NCBI RefSeq assembly: GCF_014529535.1
Contig: NW_023503727.1
Span: 1,674,001-1,738,000, forward strand
Length of the DNA stretch: 64,000 bases
Source: Bradysia coprophila
Taxonomy: Eukaryota; Arthropoda; Insecta; Diptera; Sciaridae
Reading direction: 5' to 3'
The notes under the pieces were generated by a model. The model was not told where the DNA came from and searched no databases. It saw only the letters and a program-made list of their open reading frames with translations. Made by a program: the position numbers and the translations under genes. Shown piece by piece: positions 46,062 through 61,452 of this stretch; position 1 is the stretch's first letter; every line of letters starts with the position of its first letter.

Positions 46062-46332
46062 ACAATTGTTAAAAGTTTCCTATGTGCAGAATGAACACCA
46101 GCTGATCTACTAACACACACTTGTTGTATGATAAACAAAATCAACACATTCTTCACAATGTGTTTATTTCATTCATTCGTGTTATGTGCGCGCATAGATG
46201 ACGTGAACGTAGAAATGCACTGTGTGTAGGTTGTCTTTGAATTGTTTACAATACAAAGTGTTTTTGTTTGTTCACCAGCTGGTGATATTCAGCTGGTGCT
46301 TATTCTGCACACAAGAAACTTTTAGCAATTGT
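46062..46332. mobile_element. 271 bp MITE
   Basis: ACAATTGTTAAAAGTTTCC..TGTGCAGAATGAACACCAGCTG at the left is matched by CAGCTGGTGCTTATTCTGCACACAAGAAACTTTTAGCAATTGT at the right. An additional copy of CACCAGCTGGTG sits just inside the right arm. No coding capacity. Confidence 0.8.
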
Positions 46333-46559
46333 ATTTCAGATTTTTTTAATTTGAATGTGAATCAAAAAAAAACTTGAGTCGTCGAATTAATAGCGACAGG
46401 TGCAAAGTTCCATGCAAAAAATCATTATACAGTCGAGTGCCCACCTACTTAAAATTAGTTATTTGTTAACCTAGGAAAAAAAAGTTGTGAATCTGAAGTT
46501 GCAGCTGAGGTGAGAAAATAGTTATTTATCTACCAAGGTAGGTATGAAGGTATTTTTTC

Positions 46560-46760
46560 GCACTAGATGTCGATTGTCGACCCGAGGCGAAGCAGCTATA
46601 GTCGCTGCTTTGTGTTCAAACACCTTTTGGTGTCGGGGGTTCGATTTCTGGTCAATGCAAGATTTTTATTTATAAAAATTTAGCCTTCGTTGAAGGTAAT
46701 AGGTTCTTTAGCGTGATATCGCACTGTGTCCAGAAATAAATACCTTCAAAACGACATTAA
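46560..46760 (+). mobile_element. Possible tRNA-derived SINE
   Basis: A box-B-like GGGGGTTCGATTTC follows a candidate tRNA-like head (GAAGCAGCTATAGTCGCTGC), then a non-tRNA body. Only one copy is present in the window, so it cannot be confirmed from repetition. Confidence 0.3.
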
Positions 46761-48494
46761 ATGGATGCATGGAAAGGTGATGATTATGGACCGGAATTGC
46801 GGAATTTGCTACTTCCGCGTTACACTTCCATAGATGATACGTTCGTGAAACCTTCAAATTCGCTTTACCCTTTCACCGAATAAAAAACTTAGTGTTAGAA
46901 ACGTCACGTTAAACCAATTAGCCAGCAGTACCTTGAACGGGGTTAAAACCGATTTCCTATTATAGCGATTTATCGATTTTTCTTTCTTTTTCCTATTTTT
47001 TAAACAAAAAATTATTATTTTTTCCACATTTCTCTTTCATGGTTTCAGACTTAATAACCAAAAAGTCAATCCAATGATGTCATGTGCACAATTAACCCCA
47101 ACCTATCATATTTGCTTAAACAAAAAGAAATAAATTTTTGGAGGATCAAAGATCAATGAAAGCATTAATTGAAGATAACTGAGCAAAATGTGAAACATAT
47201 ACGCAAAAAATGTACTACAAATGTCGACTCTACCATGGTAGATTATAAATAGAAGAAAGGTCGTCTTAGATTAAAATAAAAAATTATTTATAAATACTTT
47301 TGTAGCATTGATATCACGTCAAGATTATGGAATGAAGACAAAAAAGTCGGAGGTATGAGTGTGGTATGAACGTGATAAACGGGTGGCCTGAACTTTTCCA
47401 CGAAGAAAATACTGAATAGGTGTGTGTGTGAGTGAGTGAGTGTGACTGTTAACAGTTTACACATTTTTATATATAATGTGGATGGTAAAAACCACTAGCT
47501 CATTTCATCAAGGACACAAGGACAAGGACTTATCACTTGAATTCCTAAATCCTAAAATTGCATCATCATTTTTTTTATCACGACAAAAGCTCAATCAACA
47601 TTAGATTTGGTCAGTCCTACTATGACTCGACTCAAGTTTTGTGGTTCTTACTCGAGGAAATGCGTGTAACTAATCACGAAGAGTCACAAATTCACTCAAC
47701 TTTATTCGATTCGGTCCTCAACAAACAAAAAATAAAAATCTAAATTTTGAACACTTCCCGCATAAAAAATCGTGCCACTCACTGGCGGGAGAGTAGACGC
47801 ACACATTTTTATTATGTTCAAAACAAAAACATTCTTCCGCCATGCATAGAAATTACGGTGACTGCTTCTCTGCCTAGTGACCTATACATTTCCCTCTTTG
47901 TAAATGAACGAATATTGCTTTGCTGTGTACATTACCTATACAAGCATACGACATTGATTATGATAAAGAAAAGAGAGAGAGGGACTCTCGTCTGTTCGGA
48001 GTGTTACTCTCCGCTTTCGCTTATAATGTCAAGCGACCAACATTTTTATCATCTCTGGTTATTCGTGTACGGAAAAACGAAATGTTTCAGATGATAATTT
48101 CATAAGATGCCTGTCGCGAAGTATATAGTTTTGTAGATTGGTTTTTTTGTGTCAGACAAAACAATTTGAGTAAATTGACACAACTCGATCAGTTTGTTCT
48201 GGAAGTTGTTAAGGGACAGTGCATATCAAACGGAGTTCGGTTCAACCAAGTGTGAATTGAAAATTCCACTGATAACAGCCACTTTGTTTCCAATTATCAA
48301 TTGAAAGTTTTGTGTGCCGGGAAACATAACCTCTGCGCGTGAAATTTTTGTTTTAAATTCCGAACATTTATCGAAATTCCACATATTGTCTGTGCAACAA
48401 CGATTTGGCGAATTTATAGTTTTTTTTTCTCGGTTGGAAATCTATTTTTGCACAGTGTCTGTGATAATAACAGTTGTTACTGTACGTCGACAAC
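46761..48494. other. Region upstream of the proximal PFKFB exon
   Basis: No coding region recognised. It has a short (GT/GA)n tract near 47411-47450. The last few hundred bases should hold the proximal PFKFB promoter and 5' untranslated region; no core element was convincing. Confidence 0.4.
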
Positions 48495-52061
<3,567 letters not shown>

Positions 52062-52467
52062 ATATGACTTGTATGCTCAGACTTAACCTTCCCACAATTT
52101 TAACGGTCCAATTGAAATTATCTAATTTTGTAAAAATTTTAAGATTACAATTTGCGCATATACAGACAACTGCGAAGAGAGAGAGAGAGGGAGAAATTCA
52201 AAATTTTTGATTTTGTACTTACAATTTGGTTCAATTTGGTGAGACTAATTGAAACGAAAAAAACTTTTTATTTTTGCTTCGTCTTTGGGTGAACCACACC
52301 ACACTTCTTCGACGTTGTCATTCAAAATTTCTTTCGTTTTTTCCAAATTTTTCCAATTTAGAAGAATCGAATTTATAATCAATTGAATTGTGTACACATA
52401 CAAGTCGTCTATATTAAAGAGAAAGTGAGAGTGAGAGAGAGAGAGAGAAAGAATATTTTTAAATAAA
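52062..52467 (+). terminator. PFKFB 3' untranslated region and likely poly(A) signal
   Basis: The stretch after the stop codon carries two (GA)n tracts (about 52170-52195 and 52420-52452). AATAAA at 52462-52467 is the best candidate polyadenylation signal, lying about 50 bp before retrotransposon sequence begins. Confidence 0.5.
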
Positions 52468-52732
52468 AAATTTTACTTCTGAATGGTCGTTTCGGGTGTT
52501 TTATTGGCAACGAAGTGTAAGAGTCGCTGTCGGTAACATGACATTCCTCGGAATTACCAACGCGTGTGTGGATCACAATTTCGATCAAGCAATCACTAGC
52601 TGGATTTACGCCATGCTTAGCAGTAGAATCGTATCAGCAAGTCTCAATGGTGTAACCATAGCCATCACAGTCACCAAAGGCTGTCCACAAGGCGGAGTCC
52701 TACCACCCCTACTCTACATCTTAGTGAAAGAC

Positions 52733-54774
52733 AGGCGTCCCACTAAATTTTGCCTTGTCCGAAATTCGGACATTTCGGACAATTCATAAAAATTTCGGAC
52801 ATTTTCTGCAAAAATTTCGGACATTTTTTTTCTAATTTTCACAAAAGTTACGCATTAGAAAAAGTCTGTAAGTCATTTAAGTCCATTCCACCAACAAATT
52901 CTAAGGCTTTATATGAGATGAGAGAGATGAGATTTTTTTAAAAAAAGTATACATTGACATGACCTGTAGCTGTACAGATCATAAACCTGAATAGAGGGCT
53001 TGAAACCTTCACGAAAAGATAGTGTTAAAGATGTAGGTTAACTAATGCATGTCGCGGAAGAATAATATCTGACATGTTTCTGAGGTAAGGGTTTGTAATA
53101 GATCCCATATGAATTTCGTCAAACAAACGAAAATCTAGATTTGGTATTTTAGTATAAAAATTCAGAAAACAGAAATCCAGATCTTCATTTGTCAAACGAA
53201 ATTCTTGTGAATTCAATTACAAACCTCAACTCCCGAATCAGAAACATGTCGTATTTGTCATGTCAACATGTCAACATGTCAACCTTGCGAGACTGTATGT
53301 TTAAATAAAACCAGGTTGAATACGGGTCAGGCTTCTTTCCGTTCCTCAAATTTTGGACAAATGCTGAGAGATACATTTTCCTCGCATAGAATAATTTCCT
53401 CAAATATGTGGTTTTTAGTCAATACACTTCCTTCGTCGACCTACATCATTTGCATGTAATTCATCGAAGGATGGAAGAAATAATGATCACAAGCAAGGTT
53501 AAAATTTCGATGGGCGAATCTTGTAATTAGTTTCCATTAAACCTGTTGGAATTTTTGTCTACTTTTCCTACTATTACTTCAAAAATTCGATCATATTCTC
53601 CCTTCTATTCGAAATTTTTTAATGTCGACTATACTCTAAAATGCTTAAAAAAGATATTGGAGTCAGCCAAGATGTGACGCAGGAAACTCTTAACGTGGCT
53701 GTCTTTTAGAGCTAAAGCTATTTTCTTACATATTCATTCGCTGCGCTCACTCGTTATATTATTACCTTAATATTGATTTATTGATTTTCACTCGAAGGAA
53801 GAATTGTAACATTATGCCCGAGTACCATAATCTGAAAAACAGGATTTTTTTTTGAGGAAATGCTTTTTTGAATGAAAACCAGGTCTAGAAAATTAGCTGA
53901 GTTAGTTATCGTGTTCCATAGGAAAAGAAACAATGAGCATATCGGTTTTTCGAGAACTACTCCCAGACCATTGAGCTGATAACGCCCATTTCAAAACTTG
54001 ACCTGAGGAATTCAGTTCTCCTTCGAACAAAACGTTTTTGAAAATCGATTTAGATTTACTCAAGTTAAAAAAATATTACACATTTAACGTTTCATATTTA
54101 ACGTCATATTTCCACATAATTTTCAATTATAGTGATCGCGGTACCTATACACAGGCAGGCTCGTATTTTCAGGGCAGGCCGAAAATATAGCCAAAAATGG
54201 GTTTAGATGGTACGGAAGGCCAAAATAATAGACCCGTATTTTTTCTTAGAATTTTAAAAAAATAATTAGCGGGTGAGAAACGTGGATTCATTCAAATGTA
54301 CAAAGACGTTGGTTAGAAGAGTAAAAAAGATATACACCATTATTCTCCTCTCTTCTAACCAACGCTTTTGCTCATTTGAATGAATACACCTTTCTCACCC
54401 GCTAATTATTTTTTTAAAATTCTAAGAAAAAATACGGGTCTAATATTTTGGCCTTCCGTACCATCTAAACCCATTTTTGGCTATATTTTCGGCCTGCCCT
54501 GAAAATACGAACCTGCCTTCTGGTATTTTCTGCCATAAAGACCCATATGACTTACAGTCATAATTTAATTCAAAAATTTAGGGACAAAGTATTGATATAC
54601 TGAAAGTTCAATTAAAAATCCTGTAAAGCGCGCCGCAGACAATTTTTTTTGAAAATGAGACTTTTATAAGTTTATATATTTAATTCTGGTCAGGTCTTGA
54701 AGAATATTTAGGACATTTCGGACAATTTCGGACAAATGTGTAAAATTTCGGACATTTCGGACAAGTGGGACGCC
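52733..54774. mobile_element. 2 kb hAT-like element inserted in the reverse transcriptase
   Basis: Begins AGGCGTCCCACTAAATT and ends ATTTCGGACAAGTGGGACGCC, with the 8 bp duplication TGAAAGAC at 52725-52732 and 54775-54782. Dropping the element and one duplicate brings the reverse-transcriptase frame back in phase, which fixes the boundaries exactly. Both subterminal regions carry many TTTCGGACATTTCGGAC words, typical of hAT transposase-binding sites. The interior is AT-rich with no transposase recognised, and hosts another palindromic element (54153-54518). Confidence 0.92.
54153..54518. mobile_element. 366 bp palindromic MITE nested in the hAT-like element
   Basis: AGGCAGGCTCGTATTTTCAG is matched at the right end by CTGAAAATACGAACCTGCCT. 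The symmetry continues through GGCCGAAAATATAGCC, GGTTTAGATGGTACGG and TTAGCGGGTGAGAAA to a loop of about 35 bp near 54330. Three levels of nesting are therefore visible here: retrotransposon, hAT-like element, MITE. Confidence 0.88.
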
Positions 54775-55805
54775 TGAAAGACAGCCTTCTGAAAATCCTC
54801 AACGACTCAGGCTACTTCTCACAAAGTTTTGCCGATGACCTAAGCGTCATCCTAATTGGCGCATTTGTAAACACCCTCTGCGATCTTATGCAAAACGCTT
54901 TCAAATTAATAGAAAATTGGTGCAGACAGCAAGAACAAACGGTAAATACGGAGAAAACGAAACTAGTTCTTTTCACACAAAAAAGGAAAGTATCAGGCTT
55001 TAAAGCACCAGTAATCTTCGGTAAAGCAATCGAATTATCCACCTCGGCAAAAATTCTAGGTCTAACCTTAGACAATAAGCTCAGCTTCATTCCTCACGCT
55101 AAACTCTGCCTTCAAAAAGGTCTGTCAATCCTGTGGATGTGCCGTAGCGCTATCGGTAAAAACTGGGGTCTCAAACCTAAAGTCTCACACTGGATTTATA
55201 CCGCGATAGTACGTCCAAGAATAGCATTTGCCTCGTTCATTTGGTGGCCGCGTTGCCACATAAAATCAGTCCAAAAACAATTAGCTAAAATCCAAAGACT
55301 TGCTCTGATTAGCATCACAGGTGCGATGAAAACCACCCCAACAGCAGCCTTAGAGGCAATGCTCAATATCGAACCATTGCACATCTACATAGAATCAGCA
55401 GCCAGAGCCACCTGCCTGAGATTGCAGAAAAACCAACCTCGCTGGTGCAGGCATATACTGCCGAGAAACGGAAGAATCTCACTCATTCCCACTGGGGAGA
55501 ACGGCCACAATATTCCAATCCGAAATCTATGGCATCCTTAGCTGTGGCAGGAAACTCCTGAACAGAAACACCCACGATCAAAAAATCTGCATCTGTTCGG
55601 ACAGCCAAAGCTCAATTGACGCTATCAGTGCCTTTAAATTCCAATCGGCTCTGGTGTTGAATTGCTACGATACCATCCAAAGACTCGCCTCAACCAACAC
55701 AGTAACCATATTATGGGTACCAGGACACAGTAATATTGAAGGTAACGAACTGGCCGACGAGCTTGCAAGAGCAGGCGCAGAAAAACTCCCTCTAGGGCCA
55801 GAGCC

Positions 55806-56115
55806 TCGACTAGTGATGGGATGGCTCAGTGGTTACGTACTAGCCTTCCACCAAAATGATCCGGGTTCGATTCCCGTGACAGACAAATTCCGCATGGAAT
55901 TTTTCTAGCGATTATATCGCATTGGTAACGTCCTAAGTTCACTCAAGCTTCATAATTTGGGTAGTTGCGGTGTGTTTGGTGGCTGCAACGATGTACACAC
56001 TGAATGAATCGTATGACGTAACCCAAATACGATGAATTTGTGTACATATGTCTAGCCTACATTAAGGCGAGATATCAATTGCGCACCTAACTTTCCTCAG
56101 AGAGTAATTACATAC
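55806..56115 (+). mobile_element. tRNA-derived SINE
   Basis: Starts GGGATGGCTCAGTGGTTACG (box A) with box B GGTTCGATTCCC about 45 bases on, then a non-tRNA body ending near TTACATACTTCGAGG. Part of the body recurs at 35570-35697 on the other strand, confirming a dispersed family. It interrupts the RNase H frame after about residue ..LPLGPEPR. The reading frame 55654-55908 runs into it and is not a gene end. Confidence 0.82.
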
Positions 56116-56398
56116 TTCGAGGCTTGGTTCGGAAGTCACGTAAAGCCGGTGGTCCAGACTGAACTTGTTATTGGCTGTAAAAGGCTGTTAGAACGGTCTC
56201 AAAACCAACAAATAAAAGCTCCCCCATCTTATTTCAAAAAAGTAAACCTAGAATGGAAAAAAAAGCTTTCACGAAACATTGGAAGTCTATCACCCACGCC
56301 CGCCAATCTAAAAACAACATCTCAATTAGCCAAAAGAAGTCAAGATACTTCCTATCGCTTAGCAAGAAAAACATCAAAAGAATCACCGGCGTCCTCAG

Positions 56399-57276
56399 AC
56401 GAAATTGTGTTTTCGCCTCGTGTGTTGGACGAATTGGTCAAGTCCATCGGTATGAAGCTTGAAATTAAACAACAACAGTGCAAAGTTGACACCGTCGCCG
56501 TCGCAATGAACCGGTTAACGATCGTGCCAGTAGATATCGATTACCCCCGCGTAGATTTGCAGAGAGACGTTGATGTTTTGCTGAAACGATCAGTCAATCC
56601 GCTGCCACAGTTCTATGTGGCATCTGAAGTAACCAATCGAAGGAAAATCTTGTCGGCAAAAGTGGCAGAAGCTCTGGCCGCTTGTAGTCGTGCATCGAAA
56701 AATTACACTCCGACGACATCCGCTACGAGTGCCAAGATATCCAAGTTCCTCGGTAAAGTGGACGAAACGATGAACCGTTTTTCAGCGAGACGTGCAAATG
56801 CATTGGTGAACATTGCAACAGATGAGTACCAGACGCAACAACACGTTCAAAGTTTATTTCGATCATTCCTCGATGAAATTAAAGATGACGAATCTGTGCT
56901 GCTGCTGACTGACGCGGCTTATTCAGCTATTGTGGACGACTGTGTCTCTTCGTATTCCGTGAATCGTTCGTCTCCAGTTAATGTTGTCCCGAAACGACAA
57001 CAGTCAGTCAGTGGTGTCTTGAAGGAAAGGTCTGTTAATCTGCCTGAAGTAGTAAACGGTTTCGAAAGCTCATCGAAAGCGGGACATGCAAAACGTAAAA
57101 ACAGCAACAAAGAGAATTCGCAACGTACCGCGGATTTGCCCGTTTTCAAATCTGGTTTAGTTCTACTGGCAGAACGGAACCCGTCATTGGTCAATGAGAT
57201 TGCAGCAGGTGTCTTCCGAGATTCGTCAACTGCGACGCTACAGTCTATGCTTTCTCGTGCTAGGCGTGTTGAGTGA
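56399..57276 (+). CDS. Unrecognised open frame fused to a retrotransposon tail
   Basis: A frame open from 56149 to the stop at 57276. Its first part (to about 56395) overprints the retrotransposon C-terminus in another frame, so I take 56399 as the earliest credible coding start, just after a possible acceptor TCCTCAG. The first in-frame ATG is at 56452 (274 residues from there). The product is helical and Ser/Val/Arg-rich: SPRVLDELVKSIGMKLEIKQ, then CSRASKNYTPTTSATSAKIS, a basic KAGHAKRKNSNKENSQ segment and an end MLSRARRVE. No signal peptide, membrane span, zinc finger or known domain. The region is noticeably richer in G+C than its surroundings and lacks repeats, as real coding DNA would be. 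A candidate AATAAA lies at about 57391. It could be a host exon, a retrocopy, or an unusual transposon ORF. Confidence 0.5.
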
Positions 57277-58202
57277 TTTTGTAAGATTGTGATACTGGCC
57301 AGTCGGTTGATCGGAGTACGGAGGGTATCCGATTTGTTTTTTCCGTTGTTTGTTGTAGTAGTTAGATTCGGTCTTTGTCCGATTGCTCGCAATAAACGTT
57401 TCTGTTTCAGTTAATTAGCGATGTTTTTCGTCCCTGCTGGTTCCTGGTGTATACCGTCTAGGTTTTGTTGCGTTGTTTGCTCCAGTGTGCTTTGCAATTG
57501 TAGTGTCTCTGTCAACTTGCATGAGTTTTATTTTTCTCTGATTGTGTCTGGAGCCTGGTTGAACGTGAATTACCTGGAACGTTAATTACCTGAAGCGTGA
57601 ATCGCCTGAAACGTGAATTGCCTAAAACGTGTGTTTCCTGAAACGTGAGTACTCTTGCTGTGTTGATGTTGTTGTGTGATGAGTGTGCGAAGTTGTGTGA
57701 ATTTCTTGTCTTGCATTATGATCGGTTTTGGTCTTCTACGCTATCCTCAATTTCTGATTTCCATCTTTTGATGGCCAATTTTTCAATTGTAAACTTCCGA
57801 ACACTAGTTCAACGTCGAAGTTTACTGCTGTCTTGTGTAAGAGGCTAGCGGAAACAACTGATGATAGTCAGTCCATTCTGACTCTTGGACCACCGCTAGT
57901 TCTCGAGGTTCCTGTTAATTCACTTAACGTGAGCCTTGGGCAAGGGAAGAGTGTTCCTACTCTGTTTGTTCTCGCTTTTTCTTTGGTTTATTTTAACTTT
58001 TTTCAAATAGACGTCTAAGTTAGGAGGTGAAGGTGAGAGTCACCAGCTTTGTGGTAGTTTACGTCGAGTTATGCTCGAGGTGCGTTGAGTCAGTCTCTGC
58101 CTTTTAGCCCCCCTTTCCACCCTGACGTTGTTGGCGAATAAAGTGTGAAAAGGTGAATTTTGTTTTGAGTTGGTAAATAAACTGTGAAAAGGCGTTTTGT
58201 TT
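57277..58202. other. G/T-rich sequence after the unknown open frame
   Basis: No gene recognised. It is richer in G and T than the rest of the window and contains the short minisatellite at 57551-57650 and AATAAA-type words at about 57391, 58137 and 58174. It may be the 3' untranslated part of the upstream frame or of an unknown element. Confidence 0.35.
57551..57650. repeat. Minisatellite of about 16 bp units
   Basis: Five to six degenerate units of CCTGAAACGTGAATTG type (..CCTGGAACGTTAATTA, CCTGAAGCGTGAATCG, CCTGAAACGTGAATTG, CCTAAAACGTGTGTTT, CCTGAAACGTGAGT). Confidence 0.8.
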
Positions 58203-59440
58203 TTAGACCCGTACGAAGTACTGGGGTCTTTTAGGTTTACGCATACGTTTGTAACACGTCGAATTGGACTCCCTGAGTAAGGGGAAACCTATTGTGGTTG
58301 TCCAGAGATGCCAAATCAGAAAGAAAAAAAATGTCCGTCTGTCCGTCCGTCCGTCTGTCTGTCTGCACGATAACTTGAGTAAAACGCATCCGATTTTGAA
58401 TTTTTTTTTTCCCGTTTGGTAATGTCAAAAGACAGGCTAAGTTCGAAGATGAGTGATTTTGGATCGACCCCTCCTGAGCTGGGGCCCAATAAGTGCTTTT
58501 TCGAAGATATCTCCGGACATTTAAACGTTAAACTTGTAATACGTCAAATAAAAGGTATTTACAATACCGATCGACAAAAAAAAAGTTTATGGAAATCGGA
58601 TGACCGACTTGTGAGTTAGACCCCTTGGTGTGAAACAGGCACAGGGCGGCAAGCAGTTTTTACTTGTAGGTCGGCCAAATTTGAACATATTTCGTTCGCT
58701 TTATTAGATAGGTATTGACCGTACCAATCAGGGAAAAAAAAGTTTATGAAATTATGTTCTCCGGAGCGTGAGCTAGGTCTCTTGGAGTGAGCTCTTATCT
58801 GGCTACTCGGCCGTACAGTGAACGTGGAGTATTTTGTCAATATCTCGAGTAAATTTTGACCGAATTTCATGAATTTTTTTTTGTTTGAAAGGTATTAACG
58901 AATGTAAAGCGTCGGTACTATTTCCGGTCTCCTAACAAAATGGCTGCCGGCGGCCATATTGGATTTTATTAAAAGTGATATATCTTGGGAAAAATGGTAC
59001 TTAGAGAGTTTCTGTTAACATGGAAATAATGTGTTAAGTGTGAGGGGTTTCAGGGATTCCATATATGGACATCTATATATACCTATATACAGCTATATTG
59101 AGCTATATACAGGCATATAGAGCTATATAATAGCATATTCCTCTGTGAAATGTTTATTTACAGTGAAATATAGGTAAATATAGCGGTATATAGCTGTTTA
59201 AATAGGAATTTATGAAATTTGACTTCGTACGGGGCTGTCTATATTGCCTCCGGCAATTTAGTTGTATATGATAACAAGGCAAAGAGTGGATAATGTAAGT
59301 GATTTAAAAGGAAGAATAGTTTTTCAGCAGAGAAGAAAATGAAGTAAGAGAAATGAAGAGTTTCACATTAAAGGCTTTTGATACGAATAGGTGTTTCGTA
59401 CGGGTCGGCGTTAGCTATGTTTCTGTTATTAATAAAGTGT
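58203..59440. mobile_element. Satellite-bearing repeat element, copy D (divergent)
   Basis: Begins TTTAGACCCGTACGAAGTACTGGGG like copy B, has TAACACGTCGAATTGGA, (TCCG/TCTG)n at 58330-58366 and TAACTTGAGTAAAA. It later has CGTACGGGGC next to a hairpin ATTGCCTCCGGCAAT near 59239, where the other copies have ATTGCGCATAGCGCAAT. No genes. Overlapping short frames (e.g. 58416-58619) follow the repeat. Confidence 0.6.
59060..59210. repeat. AT-rich tandem repeat (TATACAGCTATAT type)
   Basis: Degenerate units such as CTATATATACC, TATACAGCTATAT, GAGCTATATACAG and GCATATAGAGCTATAT recur over about 150 bp, inside repeat copy D. Confidence 0.7.
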
Positions 59441-59868
59441 GATTTATTCAGCAGATGCTGTGTTCTGTGTATTTACTGACTCCCTGCTAGGCCTTTTTCA
59501 CTTGCCCGGATTGTTATAGGCAAAATGCTACGTATGTGCGAATAGCCCATTGCCAAACTGCAATGTGAAAACAACCAGATATGTCTAAAATGAAATCTAA
59601 GCTCCAAACGTAAAAGATAGCCGAAGAAAGCGCAGGTTCGTAAAATCTTACTCGTCCCATAAAAAATGAATTGATCACCTTAGAGACGTGTAAAAAGTGA
59701 GTAGAAAAAATTTATTGAGCGTAATGGGTAGCTCAGTCATCTTGGATTTGGAATTTATTTTTGAGCGATAGGAGTGCTGCACAGAGCCTATTAAGAATTT
59801 GATTTTCTGGAATTGCATAAAATTACCGAAATTTAACAAAAAGTCGACAAAGTTTAACAAAAAGTTTA

Positions 59869-60129
59869 CAGTCGACGACAAAGAAAGTTATTGATAATTA
59901 CAGGCGACGGCAGTGAAATTTAGACATGAATTTGCTTCAGCCGTTTTTCAGATGGTAATTCAAATAAAACTGGTCATACCTCTGTATACAGTTTTACCAC
60001 TACCACAAGCTGTGCATGCAACCATTTCATCCGTATAAATACGCATAAGTACTTTTGTCCGTATGAGACTGGACCAGCTGAAAAACCATCTGAAACTGAT
60101 TCAAGTCTAAATTTCACCGACGTCGACTG
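59869..60129. mobile_element. 261 bp Tc1/mariner-type MITE
   Basis: Starts CAGTCGACG and ends CGTCGACTG, with TA on both sides (59867-59868 and 60130-60131). The inner arms share GTGAAATTTAGAC / GTCTAAATTTCAC and CAGnnGTTTTTCAG / CTGAAAAACC. TA duplication and CAGT ends fit Tc1/mariner. Related in layout to 61453-61682. Confidence 0.82.
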
Positions 60130-60344
60130 TACCAAAATGTGTCAAAAAATATTTTCGGTAAATTTCGCTGAATCTCGCCAATTCTCACAGTAAATGAATA
60201 TTCCCAATAACAGGCCCTGGCTCTAGAGGAGATTGAACACGTGAATATTTCCATAATTGGTGTCAAAATTAACAGCGAGATTTTGTACATTTTTTGTTGA
60301 AAGGATGAAAGGTAAGTTGCGTTCGAACCGTCAAGAATTTTGCA

Positions 60345-61290
60345 ACAAGCTATTACTCGTTTGAATTGTCTTTCAATTCTAGGAAATATTTATCTTTTAC
60401 TTTTTCGGTTAGTTTCCCATTTTCGGAGTAAACACGTAAAAAGTGACAGCATGTCAAAGGGTAGTGAAAACAGTTTTTTTTGTAATAGCTCGAGATAGAC
60501 ATGTTTTTAAAAGTTGAAATTTTATGGGAATATAGACCTTGACAGACCTTCATAAAGAGTATAGTCATCAGTAAAAGCCGCCACCAGTTCTTGACTTATG
60601 ACTCAAAATATGGTCAATATTTGGACAGTCCTGCTGGCTTGCGTTTCCGCGGAAGTGACTATAGAATTTCGTAGCTGGACTTACCCTCTTTCGCTCCATG
60701 TATAATACACCTCAGGCAAATTAAATTGTGTTGCAAGCCAAAAACTTAGTCGAAGTAAAATCACCGGCCAGTAGACTCATATTTTTCAGTGTTTTCAACT
60801 TGTTTTTGTTCGTCAAACAGGATACGGCGATGAAAATGAATTAAATGAAAATTACATGTTCAGCACAAAATTGCCGAGAACCGTGAGATCAATGGCCTTG
60901 AAAATAAAGCTATCCTCCTACTTCGTAGTAGGTGGAAAACCTCATTTATTTGACTTAATAAAATAAACAGAAACTCAAATTCTTGAGACGAAAATGGGCT
61001 TACTGTAAATCAGAGATGCGAACAGTTCATTTGCAGTCAATAAACTGTCACTCAAGATGTACTTTACACTTCAGAAGAGGTCACAACCTATGGAAAATCG
61101 AATTTTTCACAAAAATGTTTGTGTTCACAATATGGCCTCACACCTTCACTAAAAACAGTTAAAATCTCTACGGAAAAAAACATTTCTTGGATTGAAAGAC
61201 GATTCAAACGAGCTTTAGCTTGCCCAGATCGCCGAACCATTGTGTTTATTCTCACCAAAAATTGGTTCAAGTTTTGACGATATCACTCCC
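60345..61290. mobile_element. Diverged relative of the TTAA-flanked palindrome
   Basis: Left CTCGTTTGAATTGTCTTTCAATTCTAGGAAA and right GGATTGAAAGACGATTCAAACGAGC are inverted and match the arm of 37846-38827. GACGATATCACTC near 61275 corresponds to that element's terminus. The left terminus is lost. Contents are otherwise unrecognised. Confidence 0.6.
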
Positions 61291-61452
61291 GCAAACCAAT
61301 CAAGAATTTAAGTACGACACATGCGCGACAAAATAGACAGTTTGCGCAAACGACGCATACATTATAAGTGACATCTTCATGCAAGAAATTCTGGAAGTTT
61401 AGTTGTACGTCATTTGCTCAGATTGTCTATTAACACTGCGTTCATATGTCTA

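Larger units (their letters stand above)
52515..56395 (+). mobile_element. RNase-H-bearing non-LTR retrotransposon, broken and nested
   Basis: Remnant of an I/Loa-like (RNase H-containing) element. 52515-52732 has the middle of the reverse transcriptase (MLSSRIV, VTKGCPQGGVL). After a 2 kb insertion the frame resumes at about 54783 with SFADDLSV, thumb and connection sequences. From about 55511 the frame shifts to RNase H motifs (SEIYGIL, CICSDSQSSIDAI, WVPGHSNIEGNELAD, ARAGAEKLPL). The shift coincides with loss of the first part of RNase H, so an internal deletion is likely. A SINE interrupts at about 55806. The C-terminal tail (KHWKSI, ISQKKSRYFLSLSKKNIKRI) appears at about 56181-56394 and stops abruptly. 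The 5' part is missing. It directly follows the 3' end of PFKFB. Confidence 0.85.

Noticed and set aside
56919..57392. 157-codon minus-strand frame
   Set aside because: Shadow of the plus-strand frame ending at 57276.
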